The notes under the pieces are model-generated. The model was not told the origin of the DNA. It did no database searches and saw only the letters and a list, made by a program, of their open reading frames with translations. Position numbers and translations under genes: made by a program. From CAYSPU01 sp964432995 (lineage in GTDB: Bacteria > Verrucomicrobiota > Verrucomicrobiia > Limisphaerales > JAHDYP01): a stretch of DNA of 38,854 nucleotides. Location of the stretch: positions 1 through 38,854 of the forward strand of contig CAYSPU010000013.1 in assembly GCA_964432995.1 (NCBI GenBank), read 5' to 3'. Below are positions 1 to 8,829 of the stretch, piece after piece (position 1 is the first letter of the stretch; every line of letters begins with the position of its first letter).

Positions 1-141
1 CACCGACAGCTCGGGCACGTAGGTGACCGGGGGCAGCACCCGTTCGCCGGCGGCAGTAAGGTAGGGCATGTCTTCCGGATGGCGGATCCGGATGAGCAAC
101 GATCCGCCCCGCGGTGTTGGCATGGGGGCAGCCGCCGCCAT
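1..141 (-). CDS. Start of an unrecognised protein, cut by the window edge
   Basis: An open frame enters from the left edge on the minus strand and its N-terminal 47 codons are visible. The reading begins M-A-A-A-A-P-M-P-T-P-R-G-G-S and goes on to a segment ending V-T-Y-V-P-E-L-S-V at the edge. The ATG at 141-139 is preferred because a GAGG-containing stretch lies about five bases upstream; in-frame ATGs at 123 and 69 are alternatives. I do not recognise the family, no signal peptide or membrane segment is visible, and the piece is too short to judge. It could still be a chance frame in GC-rich DNA. Confidence 0.35.
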   Translation of the reverse strand, partial: MAAAAPMPTPRGGSLLIRIRHPEDMPYLTAAGERVLPPVTYVPELSV

Positions 142-215
142 GTGCCTCGCCGGTCGGCCGGGAGTGAGAGAGTGGTTGTTCGTGTGGCGGACGATGGTCG
201 AAGGGGAGGGGGCGC

Positions 216-1157
216 TCAAGCCGAAAAGGCCTCTGGTTTGTGAGGGTCAGGTTTTCTCCGTGTGTTTCCGACGGAGAGGGAGAGGCCGCAGGCCAAGCCG
301 GCGACGATGACCGCCATGCCCCAGAGTTGCCCCCAGTGGACGGATTCGCCGAGGAACCAGGCGGCGATGGCGACGCCGAAGACCGGTTGCACGAGGATGG
401 TCAGCGCGGCGAGGCTGACGTCACTTTGACGGATAACGATGTACCAGAGGGTGTAGCCGACGACGGTGCAGATGACGGCGAGGAAGAGGAGGGTGAGCCA
501 GACGGTGACGGGGAGCTGCCGCAAGCTGGTCCAGGGGGACTCGCGACCGGTGACGGCGGTTTCGATAGAACCCCAGAGCAAGTTGAGGACGGTGCCCAGG
601 ATCAGGGAGATGGCGACGATCTTCAACGGGTTGGCCCGTTCGAGGAGCGGCTTCCCGATGACCGAATACGCGCTTTCGCAGATGAAAGAGGAGATGAAGA
701 TGACGTTGGCAGCCAGCGTGGTCCAGTTGAGGTCCAGTCGCCAGGCGCCGTTGAGGATTACCACGCCGAACATGCCGATGAGGAACCCGAGCCATCGCCG
801 GGCCGGGACATGCTCGCGGAGGAACAAGGCGGCGGCGACGGCGGTGATGAGCGGCTCGATGGCGACGACGACGGCGGAGTCACCGGCTTTGCCAAGGTTG
901 ACCGCAAAGACCTGGATGCGCGGTCCGACGGCGAAGACCAGGACCCCCATGAGGGCGGTCTTGACCAGATCGCGTCCTCGGGGGGCGGCGCCGCGGAGGA
1001 GCGGCCAGAGGAGGGCGGCGAGGAGGGCGGCGAGGCCGAAACGGGCGGTGACGATTTCGCTGACGGTGAGGTGGGCGGAGAGGGCCTTGAAGGCCGTGTA
1101 GGTTCCGGCCCAAAAGACGTTCATGAGCAGGAGGGCAATCAGGTGCGACGGCTTCAT
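216..1157 (-). CDS. EamA/DMT-family membrane transporter
   Basis: A 313-residue, very hydrophobic protein with about ten predicted membrane helices arranged as two similar halves, the typical architecture and length of drug/metabolite transporter (DMT) superfamily permeases. The first helix reads HLIALLLMNVFWAGTYTAFK, close to the usual start of EamA domain 1. The second half includes VGYTLWYIVIRQSDVS and a helix with LTILVQPVFGVAIAAWFLGE, the P-x-x-x-x-x-x-x-x-x-x-GE pattern that EamA domains commonly show. Such proteins export amino acids, metabolites or drugs across the inner membrane; the substrate cannot be read from sequence. The C-terminus is a short charged tail. The gene stands alone, with repeat-rich DNA upstream. 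Confidence 0.9.
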   Translation of the reverse strand: MKPSHLIALLLMNVFWAGTYTAFKALSAHLTVSEIVTARFGLAALLAALLWPLLRGAAPRGRDLVKTALMGVLVFAVGPRIQVFAVNLGKAGDSAVVVAIEPLITAVAAALFLREHVPARRWLGFLIGMFGVVILNGAWRLDLNWTTLAANVIFISSFICESAYSVIGKPLLERANPLKIVAISLILGTVLNLLWGSIETAVTGRESPWTSLRQLPVTVWLTLLFLAVICTVVGYTLWYIVIRQSDVSLAALTILVQPVFGVAIAAWFLGESVHWGQLWGMAVIVAGLACGLSLSVGNTRRKPDPHKPEAFSA

Positions 1158-1209
1158 GGGCGGCGGTCCGGCAATTCCGCGGGTCGGGACTCGATTCGAT
1201 GCGGTGCGG

Positions 1210-1248
1210 AACGTTCAACGTTCAACGTCCAACGCTCAACATTCAACC
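1210..1248. repeat. Degenerate 7-bp tandem repeat, AACRYYC units
   Basis: Five consecutive heptamers fit AACRYYC (AACGTTC twice, then AACGTCC, AACGCTC, AACATTC) and end in a partial AACC. The period is exact, and within the unit only positions 4-6 vary, always by transition. It lies between genes. Similar seven-base tracts with other unit sequences occur at 1441-1482 and 20285-20319. Confidence 0.85.
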
Positions 1249-1440
1249 GAGGAGACGAACAGGGTGAGGGGGACGGATGCGCGGAGAGGCTCATAGAAGG
1301 CACGGCATCCCGCGGGTCGGCGGAGCGACAATCGCGTTCGCGCATGCAAGGAGGAGGAAGCCGTTGCCCGCCCTGGCGGGGAGTGAGGGAGCACAGTGCA
1401 AGGAATGGTGGCCTTGAGTGTCGATACGCATCCGGAGGCT

Positions 1441-1482
1441 GAACCCGGGTTCCGAGCCCCGGGCTCCGGACTTCGCGCTACG
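1441..1482. repeat. Degenerate 7-bp tandem repeat, NNNYNCG units
   Basis: Six consecutive heptamers end in CG with pyrimidines favoured before it: GAACCCG, GGTTCCG, AGCCCCG, GGCTCCG, GACTTCG, CGCTACG. The period is exact although the unit sequence drifts. It sits about 30 bp beyond the 3' end of the sugar-isomerase-like gene and could fold into GC-rich stems, but no T-run follows. Confidence 0.7.
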
Positions 1483-1509
1483 GTTTCTGGGGCCGGCGTG
1501 TTTTTGGCA

Positions 1510-3117
1510 TCACGTCGCCTGGGGCGCGCTGATGTTGACCCAATCGACACCGATCTTGCGCAGGGCGTAACCGGTTTCCTTGAGGTAATCGCCGTAGCAG
1601 AGCATCCAGTGGAAGCCCTTCATTTCGCGGAGGAGTTGGTCGGTGCTGCCGTGGATCTGGACGTCGATTTGGGAGCGGCAGATGTCGAGGAACGGATTGG
1701 CGGCGATGGTGCCGAGGAAGCCGACCCATTTCTGGCTGGCGAAGTCGGGAATCAGGTTGGTGCAGGCCTGGCCGATCTTCATTTCGACCTTGGGCGCGGC
1801 GCCGTAGTCGGACTCGAAGTGGGTGAGGATCCGGGCGGGTTCGGCTTTCTTGCCGTCCATTTTTCGCGGAGCGGTGCAATGGGCGAGGGTGACCAGGTTT
1901 TTGTAGGGGTAGGTGGGGTCGTTGAGGAAGGACGGTTTTCCGGAGATGTAGTGCAGGAGGATTCCGGAGGGGATGACGACGAAATCCGACTCGCAGAAGG
2001 CGAGGTAGCCGTCGTCGTTGAGCAAGCTCAGCGGCAGGCAGGCCGTGGTTTCGGAGATGGGCATGATCGTGCCCATGCAGCTATTGATGGTGAAGGCGTC
2101 GGTTTGGGCCTGATCGAGGACGTCCTTGAACACCTCGGTGAGGAGGAAGGCGCGTTTGACGAAGTCGCGTTCGGTTTCCAAGGTGACGCCTCTTTGGTTC
2201 AGGTAGGCGGCGGCGGCCTGGTCGGTGCGGCTGACCAGGGCCGGTTTGAGGCGGGCGGCCTGGATTTGTTTCCCGAGTTCTTCGTAGGGGAATTCCACGA
2301 TGTCCATCTTCCAGAGTTCGCGGGTGCGTTGGGGGGCGGTGCGTCCGCCTTCGCCCCAGCCGCTGGCGCCGCCGAGGGCGACGATGCGCTTGCCGAGGGT
2401 GTTTTTGAGGCCGGCGAGTGCCCGGAGCCGCCAGAGCAGTTCGGCCGGGTCATCGACCACCACGTCCTGGACATCCATGCCCGGCTGGCCGAAGTCGTCG
2501 ACCGTTTTTCGCAGGTAACGGTTATGGGCGATCTCGTACCAGAGGTAGACGGGGCCGGACCGGTGGCGGAGGAACATCAGGGTCCATTTCTTGGGATCGG
2601 TCAGGGCCTCGAGGACGTTCAGCCAGCCGCCGGAGGCGTAGAGAATCACGCCGTCGTGGTCGCCCTTGGCGATGTTGGCGGCCTGCTCGGCGGACTTCAC
2701 CATGACCGTTGGCAACAGTTCGAGGGGGAAATCGGCTTCGCTGCGGAGTTTCTTCAGCTCCTTTTCGATGCGGGCGAGTTCATCGCGGGCGTGGTCCTCG
2801 GTCTGGATGGCGCCCCAGTTGCGCCAACTGGTGGCCTTTCGGCGCTGAGGGGTTTCGTAGGTCAGGACTGGCTGCATCTTGAGCGATTTCCGCTGGGGCA
2901 GGCGGTGGTTGGTGGGAGTCGCGTCGTTTGCGGCGGCCAAGGCGGAGAGGGCCACGCCCCCGACGGCGGCGGCGCTGACGCCGGTGAGGAAATCGCGGCG
3001 GGTGAAGCCCCCCTCGTCCGGCGGCAGCCGGCGCGTCGAGCAACAGCCGCAGGCACAGGCGTGGGCGTGAGCGGGGATCGGTGAGGAAGCCGAGTGGGGA
3101 TGGTTTGCGTCGTTCAT
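1510..3117 (-). CDS. Tat-exported sugar-isomerase-like protein
   Basis: A protein of 535 residues. A twin-arginine signal is visible: F-T-R40-R41-D-F-L-T-G followed by the hydrophobic stretch VSAAAVGGVALSALAAA, so the mature protein should be exported folded across the inner membrane. The body (PVYLWYEIAHNRYLRKT, INSCMGTIMPISETTACLPL, ESDFVVIPSGILLHYISG) resembles the fucose/arabinose-isomerase-like proteins annotated as sugar isomerase in Verrucomicrobiota; the assignment is by general resemblance and the substrate is unknown. The ATG at 3117-3115 was chosen because the Tat motif follows at a normal distance; the frame stays open upstream with no signal-like sequence. No Shine-Dalgarno is visible. 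Unusual is a His/Cys-rich n-region (H17, H19, C21, C23, C25, C26) ahead of the twin arginines. Confidence 0.7.
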   Translation of the reverse strand: MNDANHPHSASSPIPAHAHACACGCCSTRRLPPDEGGFTRRDFLTGVSAAAVGGVALSALAAANDATPTNHRLPQRKSLKMQPVLTYETPQRRKATSWRNWGAIQTEDHARDELARIEKELKKLRSEADFPLELLPTVMVKSAEQAANIAKGDHDGVILYASGGWLNVLEALTDPKKWTLMFLRHRSGPVYLWYEIAHNRYLRKTVDDFGQPGMDVQDVVVDDPAELLWRLRALAGLKNTLGKRIVALGGASGWGEGGRTAPQRTRELWKMDIVEFPYEELGKQIQAARLKPALVSRTDQAAAAYLNQRGVTLETERDFVKRAFLLTEVFKDVLDQAQTDAFTINSCMGTIMPISETTACLPLSLLNDDGYLAFCESDFVVIPSGILLHYISGKPSFLNDPTYPYKNLVTLAHCTAPRKMDGKKAEPARILTHFESDYGAAPKVEMKIGQACTNLIPDFASQKWVGFLGTIAANPFLDICRSQIDVQIHGSTDQLLREMKGFHWMLCYGDYLKETGYALRKIGVDWVNISAPQAT

Positions 3118-3340
3118 TGGGTGCAGATTTGACACGGAGGATGGCGGGCACCGGGATGGGACACAAGCCTGATCTGGGTGGCCGATCCCGGTGCGAATTG
3201 CGCGTCCAGAAGGGCAACAGATTCCCCGGGGATCAGGACTGTAGTGCGGATGCCGAGGAGTTCCACGCCTGGAGCGCCTCAATCCTCGCAGCACCCGACC
3301 CGGCCTGGGGGCTACTGGGGGCGGGCCGGCTCTGCGCTTG

Positions 3341-6300
3341 TCAGGGCTTCACTGCCAACCGATAGAAGCGATTGGCCGAGGTCATCGGCACGATCACTTG
3401 GATCGCGTCGCCGACAATCGCCGGGACCTGGGTGACCGCTTGCCATTGCGTGGCCGGTCCGTTCAACGCGGATGTCTCCTGGAGCTCATAGCCCGGCGAC
3501 GGGCTCGGCCACGAAAGAACCAGGTTCACATCCGACCGGGTGATGCCTGCCTGGAGTTGAGCGGACCGGACGACCACGCCATAGATGATCCGCATCACGC
3601 CGTCGGCCTGTTGCAGCAACGAGAACGTGCCGGGGAGAAAGCTTTTCCCGTAGACGGAGAACCAGTTGTTGAGTGATCCGTCGGCACCTTCGTCGAGCCC
3701 CACTTCGTCCGGGCGGGCGGGGTCGGAGGCGCGGTTGGCGCCCGTGGTGACCGGTTCCCAGCCATCGTCCAGCACCCACTGCATCGTGGGGCTGAGGAGG
3801 GGTGGATCGGCGCTGTTGTCGTCCCCCAGGCGATTGTCAACGAGCAGATACACCTGGGCCGTCACACTCACGGTCACGTCGAGCCGGTAGTCAAGGTTAT
3901 CGCGGTTGTCGTTGCCGCACATGATGTATTCGGAGCCGACCAAGTAGGCGGGAATGGGCAGCTCAGACGAGGCCGGATCCGCATAGCGGTGATTGCGGTC
4001 GACCATGGCCGGCGCGTTGTGTTCGAACCGGCCTACGGTGTATGGCTGCCCGGCTGCGATGCCGAGCACGGGAACGCCGTCCGGATGGTCCGACCAGGAG
4101 ATGCCGGTCCACTTCGCCGTCACGGTGTGGCCAGGTTCATCGTCACCACCAGTCTCGACGACGCTGGTGATGATAGTGTCCGGGACTTGCACGGTGAGGG
4201 TGGCCGCCGTGCTGGTGACCGGACCGGCGGGATTGCTCACCACCACGCTGTAGACGCCGGCGTGGGTGGACTGGGCGCTGGCGATGGAGTAGCTGGCGTT
4301 GGTGGCGCCGGCGATGTTCACCTGGTCCTTCCGCCATTGGTAGGTGAGCGGAGGTGTTCCGGTCGCGACCACGCTGAAGGTCACCCCGGCTCCGGCGGCT
4401 ACCGTTTGGCTCTGGGGGTGGCTGGTGATGGAAGGCGCAACGAGGGCCTCGACGGTCAGCACGGCATTCGAGCTGGTGGCGCTCCCGTAGGCGTTGCTCA
4501 CCAACACGCTGTAAACACCGGCGTGGGTGGGCTGCGCACTGGCGATGATGTAGTTGGCGTTGGTGGCGCCGGCGATGTCCACCTGATCCTTCCGCCATTG
4601 GTAGGTGAGGGGGGGTGTTCCGGTCGCGATCACGCTCAAGTTCTTTGCCTCCTCACCCACGATTACGGTCCGGCTTTCCGGATGACGTGTGATCGACGGT
4701 TTCACGCCCACCGGTTCGCCCAACGACAGCGTGGTTTCCACAAACCATGACGAAGCGTTGTATTGACCTCCGGTGACAAAGCCACGGGCGCGGATCGTGC
4801 CGTTGGTTGGCAGCGTGACGCCGGCCAGTTCCCATCCTCCCGGTGTGCGCACTCCCTCCCCACGCAAGCTCCATGTGGCGCCATCTGGTGCGTACTCGAA
4901 GGTTGTGCGCCAGACCTCCGGGCTGGTGCCGCCGCGGAGCCAGGTGGCGGTGGAGCCGTCGTAGCTGATATTCTGTGTGGCCGGTTCGGTGCTGTTCAAC
5001 CGGGCGATCCCCATCCGGGACTGCCCGCCCAATCTGGTGAAACTGCCACCGACGAGAATTCTTCCGTCCGCCTGCAGAGCGAGTGACTCCACGCCACCGC
5101 TTGCCCCCTCATTGAAGTCGGGGTCTATTGTGCCGTCAGCGTTCAGTCTCCCGAGGCCGCTTCGTGGCTGGCCGGCCAGGGTCGTGAAGTGACCGCCGAC
5201 CAGGATCCTCCCGTCCGCCTGAAGGGCTAGCGAGGACACCCATCCTCCGCTTGCTCCCGGGTTGAAGTCAGCATCCAGCGTCCCGTCTGCGTTCAACCGG
5301 GCGATGTTCGTACGCGGCTGTCCACCGAGTGCGGTGAAGTTGCCGCCGACAAGGATCTTGCCGTCCGCTTGCACGGCGAGTGCATGGACGGCGGACCCCT
5401 CCGGGGTCGGGTTGAACCCGGCGTCGAGCGCTCCGGCTTCATTCAGCCTTCCGAGGTACTTTCTTGTTTGGCCTGCCAGCGTCGTGAACTTACCGCCGAC
5501 AAGAATGCTCCCATCCGCCTGGAAGGCCAGCGCCAAGATGTAAGTGTAATCGGGGCCGGCTCCGGGGTTGAAGGCCTCGTCCAGAGTTCCGTCTGGGTTG
5601 CATCGACCGATCCGGCTGCGAGTCTGCCCCCCAAGAGACTGGAAGGCTCCCCCCGCGATGATCGAGCCTTCCCGCTGAAGCGCCAGCGTATACACATACC
5701 AGTCTGCCCCTTGAAGGAACGCGGGATCTATCGTTCCGTCCGGATTGAGGCGTCCGAGGTAGCTCCGCGGCTGGCCAGCGAGTGTGGTGAAGTAACCGCT
5801 GGTCAATATCTTGCCGTCGGTCTGCAGGGCCAACGAGCCAACCGTGTCGTTGACCGCTGGATTGAACTGCGGGTCCAAGGCTCCGTCCGGGTGCAACCGC
5901 CCCATCCGGCCGCGCGACTGGCCTCCCAAGGTCGTGAACGAGCCGGCAACCAAGATCCTCTCATCCGCTTGCAGCGCCAGGCAAGTCACCCAACCGTCCG
6001 CTCCTGGATTGAAGGTTGCATCGAGACGAGACGGATCCACCGTGAGCAAAGCGGTATCGCTGGTCGCCGTTCCGTAGGCGTTGGTGACTACCACAGAGTA
6101 AGTACCGGCCTGAGTGGCCGTGATATTGTACAGCGTGAGGGTGGCGGTCGTTGCGCCGGGCAGCGGGTTGCCATTGAACCGCCACTGGTAGCGCAGCGTG
6201 GGGCTGCCAGCGGCGGTCACGGCAAACGACGCCGAGATGCCGATGGCCACTCTCTGGCTTTGCGGCTGGGCGGTGATCTCAGGGGGGTTGGCGAGGACCT

Positions 6301-7378
6301 GTAGCTGGGCGACCTGGCTTGTGGCGGTTCCATACGCGTTGGTCACCACGACAGAATACGAGCCGGCTTGGTTGGTTGTGACGTTGTTCAGGTTGAGTGT
6401 GGTGTTTGTCGCTCGGGCCAGCGGATTTCCATTGAACCACCACTGGTAACTTAAGGGTGTACTGCCGCTGGCAGCGACGGTGAACGTCGCTGAATTCCCA
6501 GTATCGACCGTCTGGCTGGTCGGTTGCGTCGTGATTCTCGGCGGTGCGCCCACTACCAGAGAGGCTTCGGAAGCGGTGGCCAAGCCGTCCGCATCGGTAC
6601 CGACCACGAGATAGGTTCCGGCCTGGTTGGTCTGGACATCGGCCAGCAGCAGAGTCGAGTTGGTCGCGCCCGCGAGGTTTGCGCCCTGGAAGTGCCATTG
6701 AAAGGAGAGCGGCCTGATGGTGTTCGTGACCGCGAAGGTTACGTCAGCGTCGGTGAAGGCGAACTGATTGGTCAGAGGAGCGAACAGTGGCGGCGAGGGG
6801 TCGGTGGCTACCGAGGCGGTTCCGGAGCTGGCTCGGGCGGTGTCCGTCCAGCGGTAATAATAGTGATCGACTCGCTTGATCGAGCCGTTGTGGTTGTAGA
6901 TGACTTCAGTAGCGAACAACTCGGTGAAGGTGCGCTGCGTAGCGGGGAACTCCGCTCTGAGAGTGTGCGCCCCGCTGGTCAGGCCGGCGGTTGTGAGATA
7001 GAGCTGGGCTTGGCATGCGGTGCCGGTGGCGACGGTCTTGTTGGTGCCGACCAGGACATCGTCCAGGTAGAAGGACACGGTGACGCCGGACCAGTTTACG
7101 CCGGTTGTCGTGGCCGTGAGGAGCAGTGTGGATTGGCTGGTGGCGTTCGTCGGTGTCACCGTCAGAGTGGTCGCCGTCGAGTAGGTGCTCCCGCCGACGT
7201 TGATGTAGTACTCGTAGGCTTGGGACTGAAGTGGAAGAAGGGTCGAGAGAACGAGGCAGAGCGAGATCATGGCTGCCGGGCCTCCGACCGACGGGGGTGT
7301 CGGTTTCTGGCCGGTTCCGTGACGGCGGTCACTGCGCCGATTGGCGTTCGAGGGGAATGCGCGTGCTGCGGTTTTCAT
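3341..7378 (-). CDS. Giant exported protein: Ig-like domains around a seven-repeat delta-60 propeller
   Basis: A 1345-residue surface or secreted protein. Order of parts: signal peptide (MISLCLVLSTLLPLQSQA before YEYY); an N-terminal beta-sandwich (about 65-160); three Ig-like domains (about 194-448) with the Y-Q-W...A-G-x-Y-x-V-V-V pattern; seven delta-60-type repeats (about 451-795), each with F-N-P-G ... L-A-L-Q-x-D-G-x-I-L-V-G-G-x-F-T; a beta-rich linker; two further Ig-like domains (about 890-1064); and a C-terminal region ending in LVLSWPSPSPGYELQ ... NRFYRLAVKP, a C-terminal type very common in exported verrucomicrobial proteins. No catalytic motif is seen; adhesion or ligand binding is likely. 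The ATG at 7378 has AGGAAAGG about nine bases upstream. An internal ATG at 7270 directly before the signal peptide has GGAGG ten bases upstream and is equally plausible. A GC-rich inverted repeat (CCGGCC/GGCCGG) lies 11 bp past the stop. It follows the anti-sigma gene on the same strand after 176 bp. Confidence 0.85.
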   Translation of the reverse strand: MKTAARAFPSNANRRSDRRHGTGQKPTPPSVGGPAAMISLCLVLSTLLPLQSQAYEYYINVGGSTYSTATTLTVTPTNATSQSTLLLTATTTGVNWSGVTVSFYLDDVLVGTNKTVATGTACQAQLYLTTAGLTSGAHTLRAEFPATQRTFTELFATEVIYNHNGSIKRVDHYYYRWTDTARASSGTASVATDPSPPLFAPLTNQFAFTDADVTFAVTNTIRPLSFQWHFQGANLAGATNSTLLLADVQTNQAGTYLVVGTDADGLATASEASLVVGAPPRITTQPTSQTVDTGNSATFTVAASGSTPLSYQWWFNGNPLARATNTTLNLNNVTTNQAGSYSVVVTNAYGTATSQVAQLQVLANPPEITAQPQSQRVAIGISASFAVTAAGSPTLRYQWRFNGNPLPGATTATLTLYNITATQAGTYSVVVTNAYGTATSDTALLTVDPSRLDATFNPGADGWVTCLALQADERILVAGSFTTLGGQSRGRMGRLHPDGALDPQFNPAVNDTVGSLALQTDGKILTSGYFTTLAGQPRSYLGRLNPDGTIDPAFLQGADWYVYTLALQREGSIIAGGAFQSLGGQTRSRIGRCNPDGTLDEAFNPGAGPDYTYILALAFQADGSILVGGKFTTLAGQTRKYLGRLNEAGALDAGFNPTPEGSAVHALAVQADGKILVGGNFTALGGQPRTNIARLNADGTLDADFNPGASGGWVSSLALQADGRILVGGHFTTLAGQPRSGLGRLNADGTIDPDFNEGASGGVESLALQADGRILVGGSFTRLGGQSRMGIARLNSTEPATQNISYDGSTATWLRGGTSPEVWRTTFEYAPDGATWSLRGEGVRTPGGWELAGVTLPTNGTIRARGFVTGGQYNASSWFVETTLSLGEPVGVKPSITRHPESRTVIVGEEAKNLSVIATGTPPLTYQWRKDQVDIAGATNANYIIASAQPTHAGVYSVLVSNAYGSATSSNAVLTVEALVAPSITSHPQSQTVAAGAGVTFSVVATGTPPLTYQWRKDQVNIAGATNASYSIASAQSTHAGVYSVVVSNPAGPVTSTAATLTVQVPDTIITSVVETGGDDEPGHTVTAKWTGISWSDHPDGVPVLGIAAGQPYTVGRFEHNAPAMVDRNHRYADPASSELPIPAYLVGSEYIMCGNDNRDNLDYRLDVTVSVTAQVYLLVDNRLGDDNSADPPLLSPTMQWVLDDGWEPVTTGANRASDPARPDEVGLDEGADGSLNNWFSVYGKSFLPGTFSLLQQADGVMRIIYGVVVRSAQLQAGITRSDVNLVLSWPSPSPGYELQETSALNGPATQWQAVTQVPAIVGDAIQVIVPMTSANRFYRLAVKP

Positions 7379-7554
7379 GTGGGTGAGCCTTTCCTAGCCA
7401 AGCTATTGAGCCTCAGCGGCGTCCGTGTGGCCAGATCCGGGAAAACGGGGTCGAGGGGACCGCTTGCTCTGGACCCGGGGTCGGCTTGGAGGGCGCGCGC
7501 GGAACTCATCTGCTGGTGTAATCGCAGAATCCCATCTTTCTCATACATCCAAAG

Positions 7555-8829
7555 CTACGGGTTGGTACCTGCCTCGAAGCGCGCAGCGGCTTCTTCGAAG
7601 TCGTCGGCCAGTCCGAGTTGGCCATAGGCAAGGAGCCGGAGCCGGATGGCCAGCGGACTGTCCGCCCACGGAGGTGGCAGTGCGTGTAGGTCGACGAGCG
7701 CGTCGCCCACGCAGGGTGGGTCGGTGGAAAGCTGCGCCAGCGCCCGAACTAGCCTGGTTGGAGGATCTTCGGAAAGGGAGGCGCTGCGGTGAGGCAGGGT
7801 CATGAAGGTGTGTTCGGCAACGGCGAGGGCGTCTCCGCTTTCGCGCACGATGACGCGGTAGAGCCCGCCTGGGGTCAGGGCGCGACCGGGCCAGGCTTGA
7901 CCGAAGTCCACCGGGGGAGCGACAGCACGCAACCGTAGGGCCGGCGTCCCGGGTTGGAGCTCGTCCGTGATCGTTACGTCGTATTTGCCGTCTGGTCGGC
8001 CTTTCCACCAGATGAGCGGCGTCGGGTTCGCCGTAGCGGTCCGAGGCGAGTACAGCGGGACGGGGGAGCCGCTTCTCGTGGCGAGCAGGAGCCCTGCGGT
8101 CCGAATGCGATCCGGCGTCTCAAACAAGGCGGTGCGCATTTGGCGTTCGGCTTGGTCCTGGGGCGCAGAGGGCACGATGGTCGGTGCGACGGCGTCGGTC
8201 AAGCGGAGGCGCAGCGGTCCGGCGAGGTTCGTCAAACCTTGGCCCGTGAGGAGTTGCACGATGTCGGTGGCCGTCAGGACCAACTCGTCGCCCAGGAGGG
8301 CTGCGAATGGCTGGCGGAGGGAGAAGGACATTGGACCGCGGCGGACCTGGGCGTTGCCGGTCAAAGGGATCAGATGTCCGGCGAGGTGGGTTTGGGTGGG
8401 GTGGGAAGGGGCGGAAGGTCTCGAGACCTGGATCCAGACCAGCGCTCCGAGCGTGAGAAGGACGGTGGTGCCGGCGGCGAGGGCCACCTGGTGGGCGCGA
8501 AGCCAGGACAGGAGCGGCTCGAGCCAGGCGGCGGCGGGCTTGGCTTCGACCGGAGGGCGGTGAGGTTGATGTTCCTTGACCTGGCGGAGAAGGGTGAACA
8601 GACGAGACTCCGGTGGCGGCTGGGGTTTGGCGTCGAGGGCTTGGACCAGGGGGCGCGTTTCGCGAAGGGCGGTCCAGGCGGCTTGCAGTTCCGTGAAGGT
8701 GCGTCGACACCGGTCATCGGTGGCGAGGCAGCGCTCGAGCTGTGCGATCTCGGCCGCGTTCGCTTCCCCGGCCATCACCCGGACGGCGAGGGCTTTGAAG
8801 TCTTGGTTCGTCATCGCATCATTTCTCAT
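7555..8829 (-). CDS. FecR-like single-pass anti-sigma factor
   Basis: A 424-residue protein. The N-terminal 80 residues are a small helical cytosolic domain (FKALAVRVMAGEANAAEIAQ, then TDDRCRRTFTELQAAW), followed by one membrane helix (about 108-131, VALAAGTTVLLTLGALVWI). After it comes a periplasmic segment like the FecR sandwich (GNAQVRRGPMSFSLRQPF ... LGDELVLTATDIVQLL) and a C-terminal beta-rich domain of unknown fold. This is the architecture of transmembrane anti-sigma factors that hold an ECF sigma factor until a periplasmic signal arrives. The start ATG overlaps the stop of the sigma gene in ATGA, so the pair is translationally coupled; a second ATG five codons in is possible. No HxxxCxxC zinc motif is seen, so it is not a ZAS-type factor. 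The sigma-inhibiting role is inferred from architecture and gene order. Confidence 0.75.
   Translation of the reverse strand: MRNDAMTNQDFKALAVRVMAGEANAAEIAQLERCLATDDRCRRTFTELQAAWTALRETRPLVQALDAKPQPPPESRLFTLLRQVKEHQPHRPPVEAKPAAAWLEPLLSWLRAHQVALAAGTTVLLTLGALVWIQVSRPSAPSHPTQTHLAGHLIPLTGNAQVRRGPMSFSLRQPFAALLGDELVLTATDIVQLLTGQGLTNLAGPLRLRLTDAVAPTIVPSAPQDQAERQMRTALFETPDRIRTAGLLLATRSGSPVPLYSPRTATANPTPLIWWKGRPDGKYDVTITDELQPGTPALRLRAVAPPVDFGQAWPGRALTPGGLYRVIVRESGDALAVAEHTFMTLPHRSASLSEDPPTRLVRALAQLSTDPPCVGDALVDLHALPPPWADSPLAIRLRLLAYGQLGLADDFEEAAARFEAGTNP

Larger units (their letters stand above)
1158..1509. other. 352-bp gene-free stretch with heptamer repeat tracts
   Basis: No convincing gene lies between the transporter start and the stop of the sugar-isomerase-like gene. 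Both strands carry short open frames, but they read through low-complexity DNA and resemble nothing I know. The stretch holds two short degenerate tandem repeats with a seven-base period, listed separately. The minus-strand upstream signals of the transporter must also lie here; no clear -35/-10 pair was found. Confidence 0.6.

Noticed and set aside
240..1442. Long plus-strand open frame (400 codons) opposite the DMT transporter
   Set aside because: It is a complement-strand shadow: extremely rich in Gly, Glu and Asp, with no domain, while the minus strand encodes a clear ten-helix permease.
1396..3084. Long plus-strand open frame (562 codons) opposite the sugar-isomerase-like gene
   Set aside because: Low-complexity Gly/Val/Glu-rich product, antisense to a protein with a good Tat signal and normal composition.
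4965..6025. Periodic DNA of about 150 bp that might be a CRISPR or other repeat array
   Set aside because: The period follows the delta-60 protein repeats and lies inside one open frame. Units diverge at synonymous sites; there are no spacers.
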